A stretch of 64,000 nt of DNA, from contig NZ_CP117709.1 in NCBI RefSeq assembly GCF_028622875.1, positions 7,443,001 through 7,507,000 on the forward strand. The letters are read 5' to 3'. The notes beneath the pieces were generated by a model. That model was not told where the DNA came from and did no database searches. It saw only the letters and a program-made list of their open reading frames with translations. Shown here one piece after another: positions 44,912-53,475 of this stretch. Made by a program: the position numbers and the translations under genes. Source of the stretch: Streptomyces sp. MMBL 11-1. GTDB taxonomy: Bacteria; Actinomycetota; Actinomycetes; Streptomycetales; Streptomycetaceae. Each line of letters begins with the position of its first letter. Position 1 is the stretch's first letter.

Positions 44912-44946
44912 CCGGCGCCCGGGAGTTACCAGCTCCCAAGCGCCGG
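44912..44946 (+). promoter_or_regulatory. Strong stem-loop upstream of replication genes
   Basis: CCGGCGC (44912-44918) pairs with GCGCCGG (44940-44946). Inside a CC/AA internal loop, GGGAG (44921-44925) pairs with CTCCC (44933-44937) around a 7-base loop. It lies about 100 bases before the first small gene of the replication module and resembles regulatory RNA structures before plasmid replication genes. Confidence 0.45.
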
Positions 44947-45043
44947 GCCGGCACCCCGAAGGGCGCCGATGCACATCTCGCGGGCGGCGGGGCTTTTGCA
45001 CGAGAACCACCGCACCGCGGTCCTACAAACCACGGAGTATCGC

Positions 45044-45370
45044 ATGCCTGCCATGCCGAGCGGAACCCCGGCCTGCCCGGACACCAGCCGTCGACACCGC
45101 CTCGCCGCCCAGCTCGCCGATATGATCTCCGGCGCAGCCACCATCCGGGTCAGCCTCACCGACCCGACACAGGTCTGGCCGCACCCGCACACGGTCGTGC
45201 GGGACGAGACGGGCAAGACGATGGAGCTGGGCCGGACGACGTCCAGGGTCGCCGCCCGCTGGATCCTGAGGGTCTGGCCGGACAAAGACTGGGCCCGCCC
45301 GCACACCTTCCGCCTCGCCGACGCCACCCTCACCCGCAGCGACTTGAACGCCGCCGAGCGGGGCCGCTGA
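45044..45370 (+). CDS. Small hypothetical protein of the replication module
   Basis: This 108-residue protein starts at ATG 45044 with GGAG six bases upstream and ends two bases before the replication initiator start. It has a helical part (RRHRLAAQLADMISG) and a C-terminal half with IRVSLTDPTQVWPHPH, RVAARWILRVWPDKDW and FRLADATLTRSDL. I do not recognise the family. Tight linkage to the initiator suggests a role in replication or copy control of the element. Confidence 0.55.
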   Translation: MPAMPSGTPACPDTSRRHRLAAQLADMISGAATIRVSLTDPTQVWPHPHTVVRDETGKTMELGRTTSRVAARWILRVWPDKDWARPHTFRLADATLTRSDLNAAERGR

Positions 45371-45371
45371 C

Positions 45372-46394
45372 ATGGCCCGGATCCGAACCATCAAACCGGA
45401 GGCATTCACCTCCGAGTCTCTTGCCGAGGTGAACGTCGCGGCCGAGAGGACTTTCTTCGGCCTGCTCACCCAGGCCGACGACCATGGTCGTCACCGGGAC
45501 AACGCCGCGATCATCGCGGGGCTCCTCTGGCCCTTGCGCGCCGAACACACCTCGGTCCACGTCGAGGACGACCTCCACCAGCTCGCGAACGCCGGACTGA
45601 TCTGCCGGTACACCGGATGCGACGGCCGCCGCTACCTCCACATCGTGACCTGGTCCGAGCACCAGAAGATCGACAAGCCGAGCCAGTCACGCCTGCCCTC
45701 GTGCCCGCAGCACCAGGCTGCCGACCGGTGCGCACCGTGCAAGGGCTCGTGCTCCCGGCGGACCGAGGGGTCGTCCACGGCTTCCCGAGGGCTCTCCGAG
45801 GCCTCCGGGAGGGCTCGCCGAGCCCTCGATCTGCCTGCCGTACCACCCGCCTCGCCGACGCCGGACCACGCAGACGAGTCCGTCGCCGACCGGCAGGAGG
45901 CTGCCGACGGCGCGATCGGCACAGCGGGGCGAGCTGGTGCTAAAAGTGCAGGTCAGGCCGCATTCTCCGAGGACTCCCCGAACCTTCCCCGAAGCCTCTC
46001 CGAAGGCTCGGCGCCTGGATCTAGGATCTTGGATCCTGGATCTCTTGTCCCTACGGGGCGCACAGCGCCCGCACCCAGCGTCTCCGCCAAGGACCTCGTC
46101 GGCGAGTACGTCGCCGGGTGCGACCAGCGCCCCCCGAACGACGTGATCGGACACCTCGGGCGGATCACCAAGAAGCTCCTCGACGAAGGCATCGCACCGG
46201 AGCACATCCGGGCCGGGCTGGCGAACTTCGCGGCCAACCCGAGGCACCCGAGCGTGCTGACCAGCATGGTCAACGAGGCAATGAACGCTCGCCCCGGCGG
46301 CTTGGCGCGGCCGGGAATCCGGCCTAACGTGCCCGCCCACCAGGCGTGGACCAACCCGGCCAACGCTTCCGCCGCCTACGCCGAGGAGCTGTGA
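45372..46394 (+). CDS. DnaD-like replication initiator / replisome organiser
   Basis: This 340-residue protein opens with MARIRTIKPEAFTSESL and FFGLLTQADDHGRHRDN, the signature of phage and actinomycete-element replisome organisers. Their N-terminal winged helix covers about residues 1-95 (LHQLANAGLICRYT). A long low-complexity linker (about 110-235) leads to a C-terminal helical domain (about 236-310: DVIGHLGRITKKLLDEG, IRAGLANFA). The stop overlaps the start region of the loader gene. The low-complexity linker contains four Cys (CPQH, CAPCKGSC) that might bind zinc. Confidence 0.8.
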   Translation: MARIRTIKPEAFTSESLAEVNVAAERTFFGLLTQADDHGRHRDNAAIIAGLLWPLRAEHTSVHVEDDLHQLANAGLICRYTGCDGRRYLHIVTWSEHQKIDKPSQSRLPSCPQHQAADRCAPCKGSCSRRTEGSSTASRGLSEASGRARRALDLPAVPPASPTPDHADESVADRQEAADGAIGTAGRAGAKSAGQAAFSEDSPNLPRSLSEGSAPGSRILDPGSLVPTGRTAPAPSVSAKDLVGEYVAGCDQRPPNDVIGHLGRITKKLLDEGIAPEHIRAGLANFAANPRHPSVLTSMVNEAMNARPGGLARPGIRPNVPAHQAWTNPANASAAYAEEL

Positions 46395-47101
46395 TGCACA
46401 CCCATCACCGCGAACCCCAGCTCCTCGGCCACGAAGGCACCCTGGAGCGCATGGCCCGGATCCTGGCCGCCCGCAACATCGACTCGGCCGACGCCGCCGC
46501 GCTCCCCGACGACCCCGAGCCGTTCTCCCCGCTCGACGCCCTCCTGGCCGGGATGCCCCCGCGCTACCAGGCGGCTGCCGCCGACCACCCGATGGTCCTG
46601 GACTGGGTCGGGAAGGTGACCGAGGCGGCCGTCGCCCCCAGCCGGGGAGCCCGGCGGCAAGTCACCACCGGGCCCAGCCTCCTGATGGCCGGAGTCGTCG
46701 GCGCGGGCAAGACGCACCAGGCGTACGGCGCGGTCCGAGCGCTGGTGCGGAACGGGGTCGGCGTGCGCTGGCGCGCGACCACCGCTGCCGACCTCTACGC
46801 CGATCTCCGCCCCCGGCCCGGGGTCGACAGCGAGCGGGAGCTGGCGGCCGTCAGCCGGTGCCCGGTGCTGATCATCGACGACCTCGGCGCGGCCAAGGCC
46901 AGCGAGTGGGTCGAGGAGATCACGTACCGGCTGATCAACCGCCGGTACAACCTCATGCTCCCGACCTTGATCACCACCAACCTGGCGATTAAGGACCTCC
47001 GCTCCTACCTCGGTGACCGCGTTGCCTCCCGACTCGCGGAGATGACCACCCGGGTCGAGTTCGAGCCGCTCGACCGCAGACGCTACCGCGCAGCAGCCTG
47101 A
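46394..47101 (+). CDS. DnaC/IstB-like helicase-loader ATPase
   Basis: This 235-residue AAA+ protein has Walker A MAGVVGAGKTHQAYG (about 97-111), Walker B VLIIDDLGAA (about 158-167), the sensor LPTLITTNLAIKDL and the arginine-finger region DRVASRLAEM. It matches helicase loaders paired with DnaD-like initiators. GAGGAG lies before overlapping GTG 46391 and ATG 46394 (TGATG with the upstream stop). It probably loads the host helicase at the origin of the element. Confidence 0.87.
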   Translation: MHTHHREPQLLGHEGTLERMARILAARNIDSADAAALPDDPEPFSPLDALLAGMPPRYQAAAADHPMVLDWVGKVTEAAVAPSRGARRQVTTGPSLLMAGVVGAGKTHQAYGAVRALVRNGVGVRWRATTAADLYADLRPRPGVDSERELAAVSRCPVLIIDDLGAAKASEWVEEITYRLINRRYNLMLPTLITTNLAIKDLRSYLGDRVASRLAEMTTRVEFEPLDRRRYRAAA

Positions 47102-47220
47102 CCTGCCGCAGGTCACCACGTCCGGGCCGCGCCCCTCTGCGCGCCGCCACGAGCCACTTCACGACCAGCGCACCTCTCCGCCGACGCCCCTGCGCGCGGA
47201 GAGCGATCGGAGCAACCCGC

Positions 47221-47787
47221 ATGACCAGCACGACGAACAGCCCTGTCCACCACCGCCAGCTCGGCGACCAGACCTGGCAGGCCGACGCCGTCTGCCAGAG
47301 CACCGATTACAACCCGGTTGACCCCGAAATCTTCTTCCCCGAGCCCGACGAGACCGCCAAGATCGCCACGGCCAAGGCCCTGTGCGTCCAGTGCCCGGTC
47401 CGCCGAACCTGCCTGGACGCCGCTCTCGAAGGAGGTGACACCGACGGGATCCGAGGCGGCCTGACGGAGGAGGAGCGCGGGCCGCTGCACGAGAAGCTCC
47501 CCAGCCGCCTCGACTACAGCCGCGTCAACGCCACCATCGCCGGGCGCGACGTGCACCTCACCCATACCGAGCGCCGCGCGGTCGAGCACGCTGCCTACCG
47601 CCACGGGGTGAGCGAGCAGCGCCTGGCCTGGCTTCTGAAGGTCACCGAGGAGCACGCCAAGAAGCGATACCGCGAGATCCGCCGGGCCGAGCGCAACCGA
47701 TCCCTGAACCAGCCCAAGGACACCGTCCTGCCACCCGAGGTCGACGGTGCGCACCCGGTCCGCGACGACTTCGGGACGGCGGCATGA
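47221..47787 (+). CDS. WhiB-family iron-sulfur regulator
   Basis: This 188-residue protein has the four WhiB cysteines, C25, C55, C58 and C64 (CVQCPVRRTC), acidic residues near the second Cys and the GGDTDGIRGGL turn. A C-terminal extension (about 100-165) looks like a helix-turn-helix (YRHGVSEQRLAWLLKVTEEH), which is unusual for WhiB proteins and common in those of mobile elements. Its stop overlaps the DUF2637 start (ATGA 47784-47787). It may tune transfer genes to redox or nitric-oxide state. Confidence 0.9.
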   Translation: MTSTTNSPVHHRQLGDQTWQADAVCQSTDYNPVDPEIFFPEPDETAKIATAKALCVQCPVRRTCLDAALEGGDTDGIRGGLTEEERGPLHEKLPSRLDYSRVNATIAGRDVHLTHTERRAVEHAAYRHGVSEQRLAWLLKVTEEHAKKRYREIRRAERNRSLNQPKDTVLPPEVDGAHPVRDDFGTAA

Positions 47788-48743
47788 CCACCACGAGCAC
47801 ACCGAAGGCGGCGCACATATCCGCCTGGGACCGCGCGGTGGTCATCGCCCTGGGCGGCGCGGGGTGCGCGCTGTCGTACGACGCCCTCCAGCAGATGGCC
47901 GTCGCCATCCACGTCCGGGGCCTGTTGACCTTCGTCTTCCCGTTGGTGATCGACGGGTTCATCGCCTACGGCGTCCGCGCGCTCCTGGTCCTGCGCGATG
48001 CCCCGCTGCGCGCCCGGCTTTACGTCTGGACGCTCGTCGGCACGGCCACCGCCGCCAGCATCTGGGCCAATGCGCTCCACGCGGTGCGGATCAACCAGGA
48101 CGCGGTCGCCGGCACCGGTCTCCGGCTCGGGGACACGGTGGTCGCGGTGCTGTCCACCATCGCACCGCTGGCCCTGGCGGGAGCTGTCCACCTCTACATC
48201 CTCATCGCCCGGGGGCCGGTCAAGGACAGTGACCGCGAGGACCTCGGTCAGACCGGTCACCTCGGTCAGGTCAACCGGAGCGACGGCGCAGAGGTCACCC
48301 GGACCGACCGGGTCGGTCAGCAGCCGGAGGCCGGTCAGCCGGTCACCGCCCGGACCGACCGGCAGCCGCTCTCCCTTGACAAGCCGACTCCCGCCACTCG
48401 GTCGCTCAGCGGGGACAGGGCTCCGGCGGACAGCAGCGCCCCTGTCACCAGTGACCGGAGCCAGCCGCGCGAGGCCGCTGACCTGCCCGGGCAGTCGGAC
48501 ACCGCGCGGCCGGTCACTGACCGGCGTGCCCGGACAGCCGGTGACCGGCGATCTGACTCGGACACCGAGGAGCTACTGAAGATCGCTCGGTCAGCGGTCA
48601 GGGCCGAGGGCAAGCTGACCCGCAAGGTGGTCGGACAGGCGATCCGAGACCAGCAGATGACGCTCTCCAGCGACACCTTGACCACCTTGATGGCCCAGCT
48701 CCGCGAGCAGCACGGACAGCCGGTCAGCTCCGCCCGGACCTGA
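47784..48743 (+). CDS. DUF2637 membrane protein (SpdB-like)
   Basis: This 319-residue protein has four hydrophobic segments in residues 18-150 (AVVIALGGAGCALSYDAL, LTFVFPLVIDGFIAYG, VGTATAASIWANALHAV, VLSTIAPLALAGAVHLYI), the DUF2637 pattern. A hydrophilic repetitive linker rich in Thr/Asp/Arg (about 155-270) leads to a C-terminal HTH-like end (KLTRKVVGQAIRDQQM). DUF2637 proteins lie in Streptomyces plasmids and integrative elements near spread/transfer genes. Confidence 0.85.
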   Translation: MTTTSTPKAAHISAWDRAVVIALGGAGCALSYDALQQMAVAIHVRGLLTFVFPLVIDGFIAYGVRALLVLRDAPLRARLYVWTLVGTATAASIWANALHAVRINQDAVAGTGLRLGDTVVAVLSTIAPLALAGAVHLYILIARGPVKDSDREDLGQTGHLGQVNRSDGAEVTRTDRVGQQPEAGQPVTARTDRQPLSLDKPTPATRSLSGDRAPADSSAPVTSDRSQPREAADLPGQSDTARPVTDRRARTAGDRRSDSDTEELLKIARSAVRAEGKLTRKVVGQAIRDQQMTLSSDTLTTLMAQLREQHGQPVSSART

Positions 48744-48844
48744 TTGGACACTACGGAGCGGGTGACCGAGCAGGTCACCCCGGCCGGTCACCCGCTTCGC
48801 ACACCCGCCCTACCTTCCTCCAGAGCAGAAGCCGAGTACATCTG

Positions 48845-49069
48845 ATGCGCACTCACCCGGCCACCCCCGCCGAAGTCGACTCCTGGCTGACCGTCCTGCA
48901 CCAGCGCGGCCACCTCCACCGCGCTCAGTCCGGCCCCGACACCACCTGGATCGTGCAACGCGAGCAGCACGACCGCCCGTGGACCCTGCACCACCCGGTC
49001 CTGGCCATGGACTGGATCGCGGACCTCGTCCACGAAATCCAGCAGCAGGACCCGGAGACGAGCCGGTGA
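48845..49069 (+). CDS. Small hypothetical protein of mobilisation operon
   Basis: This 74-residue protein starts at ATG 48845 and ends in a GTGA overlap with the MobC gene (49066-49069). It contains VDSWLTVLHQRGHLHRA, TTWIVQREQHDRPW and AMDWIADLVHEIQQQ. No family is recognised. Coupling to mobC and the relaxase suggests a role in mobilisation or its control. Confidence 0.6.
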   Translation: MRTHPATPAEVDSWLTVLHQRGHLHRAQSGPDTTWIVQREQHDRPWTLHHPVLAMDWIADLVHEIQQQDPETSR

Positions 49070-49719
49070 CCTCCGACGACCCGGCGGTGGTCACGGCTGG
49101 GCAGCAGCGTGACCCCACCACGGCTCCTGGCGGAGCAAGCTATCGCGTACGACGGTCCTACGGCCCGTCGTACGCACTTGCCCCCGCCCAGGAGGGCGGG
49201 GGAAGCCCGGCTGGTCCCCGAGCGAGGGCGCACGGAGACCAGCCGGGCAACCGGCACCAGGGGGCGCCGGTCACCGGAGGAGAGGCCAGCTGCGAGCCGC
49301 AGAGCGCGAGCACTCCCCCCTTCGCCGACCGCAAACCGCGCCGTCGCACCCGCAACCCCAGCGAGCGCACCCGTAAGACGACGACCCGCCTCTCCGACAC
49401 CGAGAAAGCCGAGATCGCCGCCGCTGCCACGCAGCGCGGCATCACCGTCGCCCGCTTCCTCGCTGGTGCCGGCCTCGCCGCCGCCCGCGGTTCGACCGCC
49501 CTGCACACCAACGAACGCTGGGACGCGACAATCGACGAACTCGCGGCGCTACGAACGGCCTTGGCCCGAATAGGCAACAACATCAACCAGATCGCCTACG
49601 TCCTCAATGCCGGCGGGCAGCCCCGCCCGGGCGAACTCGACCACGCGCTGAGCACGCTCCTCCGACTTTTCGCCCGCGTCGACAACGCGGCGAACAACTT
49701 GGTGAACCGGCGGCTGTGA
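49066..49719 (+). CDS. MobC-like relaxosome accessory protein
   Basis: This 217-residue protein starts at GTG 49066. The N-terminal 100 residues are low complexity and basic. The C-terminal half matches MobC: RLSDTEKAEIAAAATQRG (ribbon-helix-helix-like) followed by LARIGNNINQIAYVLNAGG and LLRLFARVDNAANNLV. MobC proteins help the relaxase open the origin of transfer. The stop overlaps the relaxase start (GTGATG at 49716-49721). Confidence 0.85.
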   Translation: MTSDDPAVVTAGQQRDPTTAPGGASYRVRRSYGPSYALAPAQEGGGSPAGPRARAHGDQPGNRHQGAPVTGGEASCEPQSASTPPFADRKPRRRTRNPSERTRKTTTRLSDTEKAEIAAAATQRGITVARFLAGAGLAAARGSTALHTNERWDATIDELAALRTALARIGNNINQIAYVLNAGGQPRPGELDHALSTLLRLFARVDNAANNLVNRRL

Positions 49720-51491
49720 TGGTTCCCGACATCGGACGCGGCTCCCGGACCCACGGCCTGCTCGTCTACCTGTACGGCCCCGGGCGACGGGAGGAGCACA
49801 CCGACGCCCACCTCGTCGGCTCGTGGGACGGCTTCGCTCCGGATCCCGGCCGCGACACCAGCCCCGATCCCGATCCGAAGATCACCCTCGCCCGGCTCAC
49901 CGCCGCCTTGGACCTGCGGGTCAAGCAGGCCGGAGACCGAGCGCCCGCCAAGTACGTCTGGCACTGCTCGGTCCGCACGGCCCCCGGGGACCGGCGGTTC
50001 TCCGACGAGGAGTGGAACGCCGTCGCCCAGCGCATCGTCCACGCCACCGGCATCGCACCGGACGGGGATCCCGACGGCTGCCGGTGGATCGCCGTACGCC
50101 ACGCGGCAGACCACATCCACATCGTCGCCACCCTAGTCCGAGGAGACCTGCGCAACCCACGCCTGAACTACGACTTCAACAAGGCCCAGGCCGAATGCCG
50201 CCGCATCGAAAAAGAGATGGGCCTGCGGCGCCTCAACGCCGGAGACGGCACTGCAGCGAAGAACCCCACCAGCGCCGAGAAGTTCAAAGCCGAACGCACC
50301 GGCCGCTCCGAAACCCCCCGGGAGACGCTCCGCGAAGCCGTACGCCGGGCCCTCGCCGGAGCTGAAGACGAGAAGGAGTTCTTCACCCGTCTCCACGAGG
50401 CCGGCCTACGGGTGAAAGTGCGTCACGCCCCATCTGGTGACGCGCTCGGCTACAACGTCGCCCTGCCCGGCGACCGCAACCGCGACGCCGAACCGGTCTG
50501 GTACCCCGGCTCCAAACTTTCCCCCGACCTGTCCCTCCCCAAGATCCGCCGCAGGCTGGCCGACGGCACCGTCGAAGACACGGCGACCCCGGCCTCGGGC
50601 GGACGAGCGGACTTGTCCCCGCCTGCCCGAGAGCGACGCAGCGCCACCGCCATCGCCGAACGGGCCGCAGTCCTCCTCGACAGCGACGACGACGGAGAAG
50701 CCGCCGCTCAGCTCGTCGGTGTCGGAGAACTCCTCGATGCCGTCGCGCAGACCTCCCCGGCCGCGACCCGCACCGAGCTGGCTGCCGCCGCCCGAACCTT
50801 CGAACGGGCGACCCGCAGCCACGTCCAGGCGGAACGCGCCGACACCCGAGCACTCCGCTCCGCCGCACGAGGAATCATCCAGGCCGGCGGCGCGCTCGGC
50901 CGGGGCGAGGACGGCGGCACCACCGCCATGCTCCTCTCCACCCTCGTCCTGGTCACCCTCGCCGCCGCCCACTGGCACTCCGCCCGGGGACATGCCCAGC
51001 AGGCCCACGCCTCCCGGCAGACCGCCGAGCACCTGCGCACCGCCTACCGACAGGCCGCCACCACCCCGATGCGAACACTGCACGAGCAAGGCCTCGCCCT
51101 TCCCGACGCCCAACGCCGGGCGTACGAGACCACCATCCGCGCCGTCCTACCGAACCACGGCGTACGAGAAGACGGTGTACGGGCGAAGACCGACGCCCTG
51201 GCCGCCACCCTCGCCCAGGCCGAGCAGGCAGGCCACGACCCCGAAGCCCTCCTTCGCCAGGCCATCGACATGCGCGAACTCGACACCGCCACAGACGTCA
51301 ATGACGTCCTGGTCTGGCGCTTGCGCCGCATGGCCCAGCTCCCCGCCCACCCGGGCGCAACTCCCCGCCGCCCGAAGGACGGCACCAGCAACCCGAAAGC
51401 CTCGGCCAACCACACCAGCAACCGAACGACACCCACGACCGGAGTTCGCCCCGTAGCCCCCACTCCACGAAACCGCCCACCGCGCCGCTGA
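49716..51491 (+). CDS. MOB-family relaxase
   Basis: This 591-residue protein has an N-terminal relaxase domain (about 1-190). A central His cluster HAADHIHIVATLVR gives the HxH metal site, and MVPDIGRG and RLNYDFNKAQAECRRIE are also visible. The nicking Tyr is not certain from sequence. The C-terminal half is helical with a hydrophobic segment (MLLSTLVLVTLAAAHW, about 410-425) and a Pro/Thr-rich tail. It starts at GTG 49716 or ATG 49719. The origin of transfer should lie nearby, probably upstream of mobC, but no obvious inverted repeat stood out. No TraB/FtsK-type translocase is seen in the window. Confidence 0.88.
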   Translation: MMVPDIGRGSRTHGLLVYLYGPGRREEHTDAHLVGSWDGFAPDPGRDTSPDPDPKITLARLTAALDLRVKQAGDRAPAKYVWHCSVRTAPGDRRFSDEEWNAVAQRIVHATGIAPDGDPDGCRWIAVRHAADHIHIVATLVRGDLRNPRLNYDFNKAQAECRRIEKEMGLRRLNAGDGTAAKNPTSAEKFKAERTGRSETPRETLREAVRRALAGAEDEKEFFTRLHEAGLRVKVRHAPSGDALGYNVALPGDRNRDAEPVWYPGSKLSPDLSLPKIRRRLADGTVEDTATPASGGRADLSPPARERRSATAIAERAAVLLDSDDDGEAAAQLVGVGELLDAVAQTSPAATRTELAAAARTFERATRSHVQAERADTRALRSAARGIIQAGGALGRGEDGGTTAMLLSTLVLVTLAAAHWHSARGHAQQAHASRQTAEHLRTAYRQAATTPMRTLHEQGLALPDAQRRAYETTIRAVLPNHGVREDGVRAKTDALAATLAQAEQAGHDPEALLRQAIDMRELDTATDVNDVLVWRLRRMAQLPAHPGATPRRPKDGTSNPKASANHTSNRTTPTTGVRPVAPTPRNRPPRR

Positions 51492-51494
51492 AGA

Positions 51495-51523
51495 TCCGGC
51501 GGGCTGGCCATCGGCCCGCCGGA
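51495..51523. terminator. Rho-independent-like hairpin after relaxase
   Basis: A perfect 10-bp stem (51495-51504 with 51514-51523, core CCGGCGGGC/GCCCGCCGG) and 9-base loop lie four bases after the relaxase stop. It has no T-run and should end the replication-mobilisation transcript. Confidence 0.7.
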
Positions 51524-51594
51524 GTCCGAGAAGTCCCTGGACAACCGGTTCCACCGGCTGTTACGGATGGAAACAGAAGGCCCTCGACCGGGAG

Positions 51595-51984
51595 ATGACG
51601 CACGTGCTCAGAACCACCGACCGCCCCGCGGAGTCGGCCCTCTCCGCCGGCACCGATCCCTTGCTGCAACTCGCCTACGAGACGCAGCCGCCCAGCGGCC
51701 CCGGCGCGACGCGCTGCCTCAGTCACCCTCGCGAACTCGCCCTTCGCGGGATCCCGGTGACGTGCACGGCCTGCCGCGCCCGGCGCGACTGGCTGCTCAT
51801 CAACCACGGGCGCAACGTCTGGGTCTGCTGTCGCTGCAGCAACCGGTGGCTCGAACCCGAGATCAGCCGTGCTGACTTCGACGCCCTGATCGTGATCCCG
51901 GACGGAACGATCTACCCCAGCGTCGAGGAGGGCCTGGCCGCCTTGGGGTTCGACGGAGCCTTCGTCGGCACATACCTGGACTAG
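51595..51984 (+). CDS. Zinc-ribbon-like hypothetical protein
   Basis: This 129-residue protein has two CxxC pairs, CTACRARRDW and VCCRCSNRWLEPEI, with about 20 residues between, typical of a small zinc ribbon. The rest (RADFDALIVIPDG, VEEGLAALGF) is acidic. The start ATG 51595 has GGGAG close by; GTG 51604 is possible. It may be cargo of the element. The function is unknown. Confidence 0.65.
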   Translation: MTHVLRTTDRPAESALSAGTDPLLQLAYETQPPSGPGATRCLSHPRELALRGIPVTCTACRARRDWLLINHGRNVWVCCRCSNRWLEPEISRADFDALIVIPDGTIYPSVEEGLAALGFDGAFVGTYLD

Positions 51985-52054
51985 GCGAGCGAAGTGACGA
52001 ACGACGAGGGGCGACACCGGCGGGTTCGGTGTCGCACCTCGTCGTGGCAGGTAG

Positions 52055-52285
52055 TCAGCTGCCGCCCATATCTCTTGGCAGTTGCCCCCGGAAGGTGCAG
52101 CCAGGGCACTCGTCCTCGCCTTGGATGTGGCCCTCGTACCAGCCGTGGACGGCAGCGTGCAGGATCGCCTCCTCCACCGAGGCTTCGCCGCTTCTGACCG
52201 ATGCGACGGCGTTGCCGACGACGACTTGGAGCACGGCGTTGTCCGGCGAGGGGAATGGTGGTGATGGCATGGGTGAGGCACTCAT
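52055..52285 (-). CDS. Small Cys-containing hypothetical protein
   Basis: This 76-residue protein contains ASVEEAILHAAVHGWYEGH and EDECPGCTFRG, a pattern seen in short Streptomyces proteins. The CxxC pair could bind zinc as a dimer. It lies alone on the minus strand, divergent to the next plus-strand gene. The function is unknown. Confidence 0.6.
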   Translation of the reverse strand: MSASPMPSPPFPSPDNAVLQVVVGNAVASVRSGEASVEEAILHAAVHGWYEGHIQGEDECPGCTFRGQLPRDMGGS

Positions 52286-52406
52286 GCCCTGAGCCTAGAG
52301 GCTCAACCTGCTCCTATTCAGAAGAACCGGCGTTCGAGCGGAGCTCGCCGGAACTGGCCAGGCGGTAGATGCTGAGCCTCCTCGCGCAAGGCACAAAACG
52401 CCTGCC

Positions 52407-53408
52407 ATGATCTCTCGCATGACGGAACAGTGGACATCCGCGCTCAGCTTCTCCAGCTTCGCTGCCCCTCCGAGAGCCGATGGCACGCCAGCAGCTTCTG
52501 ACCCGCGCCGTGATGTTGAAGAGACCGCGATGCGCTGGCAGAGCCACAGCAGCCGGGGAGGAGCTGCGGGATGGGCCTCGCTGAACTCCCTGAAAGCCGC
52601 AGGGGTACAGGGACGCGGAATCCTGATTAACCGGGTGGTGGAGATACACGGCCTTTCTGGCAGCATCGGCGAGCAGCTGACACTCGCTTGGGCCGCCGAA
52701 CAAGATGCCCAGCGTTTCCAGGACCCTGAAATCGAACGCGATCCGGTCCACCTTGAAGAAATACAGACAGCCCAGCGCATGGCAGTGAGAGCCTTGTGCG
52801 AAATGAGCACCCATTTTTTGCTGGGGGCCGCACACAGCCTTGCCAACCTCGTGCTACGCGTTACGCTATGCAATTACCTGGCAGCTGAAGTAATCAACGC
52901 ACCGAAGAAAAACCGCAAGGCTCAGGGATTCGAGCCGGGAACCGATCTGCCATCGGCATGGCCCACCTTCTCTTCATCCCCTACGGTAGAACTATGGGTT
53001 CAAGTGCTACCTGATGCTGCTGAAACAAGCGGCATCGACGGCATAAAAAGTTTGGTCTCCCGCCTCACCTTGCTTCAGCAAGATCCTCGATTCCGTGCGC
53101 TTGACGAACGTCGTGGATTGGATTATCACCGCCGACGCCCCCAGTCGGTCAAGCACACATCGCCCCGCAGGGGCATCTGGTCCTACGACAAGGAGAAGAA
53201 ACTTTCGACCACCAGCATGGTGGCCTCTGCCGAGGACGCCCAGCGAGACGAAGTCCTCGTCCATCAGATCTGTGTTGACGCCTTGACCTGTATCACCGAA
53301 GCAATGGTCGATATCGAACCGCTGATCGCTGAAAGTCTTTCGGCCTGCCACCTGGCATGGCGGCTGGATGAGCCTCGTGCGATCCAGAGAGCATCACCCG
53401 CGGGGTGA
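52407..53408 (+). CDS. Uncharacterised protein next to HEPN-like gene
   Basis: This 333-residue protein is mostly helical by composition: MAVRALCEMSTHFLLGAAHSL and DALTCITEAMVDIEPLIAESL. It has no motif I can name. Its DNA is less G+C-rich than its neighbours, which supports recent transfer. The start is ATG 52407 or 52419, both with weak ribosome sites. It lies 67 bases before the HEPN-like gene in the same direction, so the two may work together, for instance as a toxin with partner. Confidence 0.6.
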   Translation: MISRMTEQWTSALSFSSFAAPPRADGTPAASDPRRDVEETAMRWQSHSSRGGAAGWASLNSLKAAGVQGRGILINRVVEIHGLSGSIGEQLTLAWAAEQDAQRFQDPEIERDPVHLEEIQTAQRMAVRALCEMSTHFLLGAAHSLANLVLRVTLCNYLAAEVINAPKKNRKAQGFEPGTDLPSAWPTFSSSPTVELWVQVLPDAAETSGIDGIKSLVSRLTLLQQDPRFRALDERRGLDYHRRRPQSVKHTSPRRGIWSYDKEKKLSTTSMVASAEDAQRDEVLVHQICVDALTCITEAMVDIEPLIAESLSACHLAWRLDEPRAIQRASPAG

Positions 53409-53475
53409 GCGCGCCGGGTCCCCTCTGAAGTCTTAAAGCAGTAGAACGCGGTCCGATTGTCATAGACAATGAGCT

